NCBI GenBank assembly: GCA_030831265.1
Contig: JAURLM010000129.1
Coordinates: 1-15,538 of the forward strand
Direction: 5' to 3'
Length of the DNA stretch: 15,538 nucleotides
Origin: Chloroflexota bacterium
GTDB lineage: Bacteria; Chloroflexota; Dehalococcoidia; Lucifugimonadales; Lucifugimonadaceae
In this document: one piece after another, positions 15,131-15,538 of the stretch
Position numbering within the stretch: position 1 is the stretch's first letter
How the letters are laid out: the number at the start of each line of letters is the position of its first letter
Position numbers and translations under genes: made by a program
The notes under the pieces: generated by a model
What the model was told of the DNA's origin: nothing
Seen by the model: only the letters and a program-made list of their open reading frames with translations
Database searches by the model: none

Positions 15131-15538
15131 CTAGTCTTCGTGAACCTTGTATTCAGTGCGATCTCGCTCGACCATCTGGCTGTTCGGGTTGAGTGTCGGA
15201 CCAGCGTCATCTTGCGGCTCGTACCCGAGCAGCTTTTTCGCCCGATCCAGTGAGAAAATCTTCCAGTGGTTGTCTGACGTTGCGTAAACGACCGCGTATT
15301 TCAAGTCAGCAGGAGCGTCGACAGCTTTTACGTGGATCTGCGCTGTGTCACGATGGCTGAGCCACAGGGCGAGTGCTCCACCGCCGAATGACGGGTCGTC
15401 TGTCGAGATCGTGAAGCCGATTCGCAGGTGAATTGAACTCAGCCCGTGGTAGTCAGCGTAGTAACTGCCCAGAGCTTCTCCGTAAGCCTTGGACGTGCCG
15501 TAGTAGCCGGAAGGACGAATCGGAATGGTCTCGTCCAG
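15131..15538 (-). CDS. NAD-dependent epimerase/dehydratase, uronate-dehydrogenase-like (N-terminus beyond window)
   Basis: The minus strand is open from the window edge to a TAG at 15131-15133, giving 135 residues of the C-terminal half of a short-chain (extended SDR) enzyme. The catalytic YxxxK is seen in RPSGYYGTSKAYGEALG, followed by YYADYHGLSSIHLRIG. Downstream come WLSHRDTAQ and YAVVYATSDN, then a C-terminal helix SLDRAKKLLGYEPQDDA. This combination is typical of the uronate dehydrogenase subgroup, which oxidises hexuronic acids to aldarolactones with NAD; close epimerases remain possible. The Rossmann GxxGxxG part and start codon lie beyond 15538. It converges on the lipoprotein gene with an 18-base gap and no recognisable bidirectional terminator. 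It is unrelated to the respiratory genes. Confidence 0.87.
   Translation of the reverse strand: MDETIPIRPSGYYGTSKAYGEALGSYYADYHGLSSIHLRIGFTISTDDPSFGGGALALWLSHRDTAQIHVKAVDAPADLKYAVVYATSDNHWKIFSLDRAKKLLGYEPQDDAGPTLNPNSQMVERDRTEYKVHED

Noticed and set aside
1..15538. Mobile elements, CRISPR repeats, tRNA or rRNA genes
   Set aside because: I saw no direct repeat arrays, transposase motifs, terminal repeats, cloverleaf-like sequences or rRNA segments.

Overview
The window looks like core respiratory chromosome from a bacterium of moderate GC content. The layout suggests Chloroflexota, perhaps a marine Dehalococcoidia or SAR202-like lineage. The reasons are a nuo cluster that runs from nuoD straight to nuoH without nuoE, nuoF or nuoG, a small DUF2007-like gene inside that cluster, and a CCG-domain (class E type) succinate dehydrogenase. 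The taxonomy is inference. There is no sign of phage, insertion sequence, CRISPR, tRNA or rRNA.

Layout. Bases 1-9317 hold a tightly packed complex I operon: the end of nuoD, then nuoH, nuoI, nuoJ, nuoK, a 64-residue DUF2007-like gene, nuoL, nuoM and nuoN. Most junctions overlap by 1-4 bases, and several genes start with GTG or TTG. After a 108-base spacer come NAD kinase (9426-10313) and a Nudix hydrolase of the ADP-ribose pyrophosphatase type (10310-10882). They overlap by four bases, with a strong hairpin just before the second start. Next is sdhA-sdhB plus an HdrB-like CCG-domain subunit (10909-14437), which together look like a complex II with no classical membrane anchor genes. The only convincing intrinsic terminator in the window (14479-14529) follows. 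A small lipoprotein gene (14549-15112) comes after it, and then, convergent on the minus strand, the C-terminal half of a uronate-dehydrogenase-like epimerase runs off the window edge. No gap reaches 300 bases.

How the genes fit together. Complex I and complex II feed electrons into the quinone pool. NAD kinase sets the NAD/NADP balance and the Nudix enzyme probably clears ADP-ribose, a breakdown product of NAD. With no strong terminator between nuoD and the sdh genes, the respiratory and nicotinamide-nucleotide genes could share one long transcript. The points most worth a second look are the missing NADH-input module at this locus, the embedded DUF2007-like protein, the extra cysteine that may turn the SdhB [3Fe-4S] centre into [4Fe-4S], the degenerate first CCG domain, the hairpin covering the Nudix start region, and a possible promoter embedded in the left arm of the terminator. 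No wholly new system is obvious. The window is mainly conserved housekeeping genes with unusual details.
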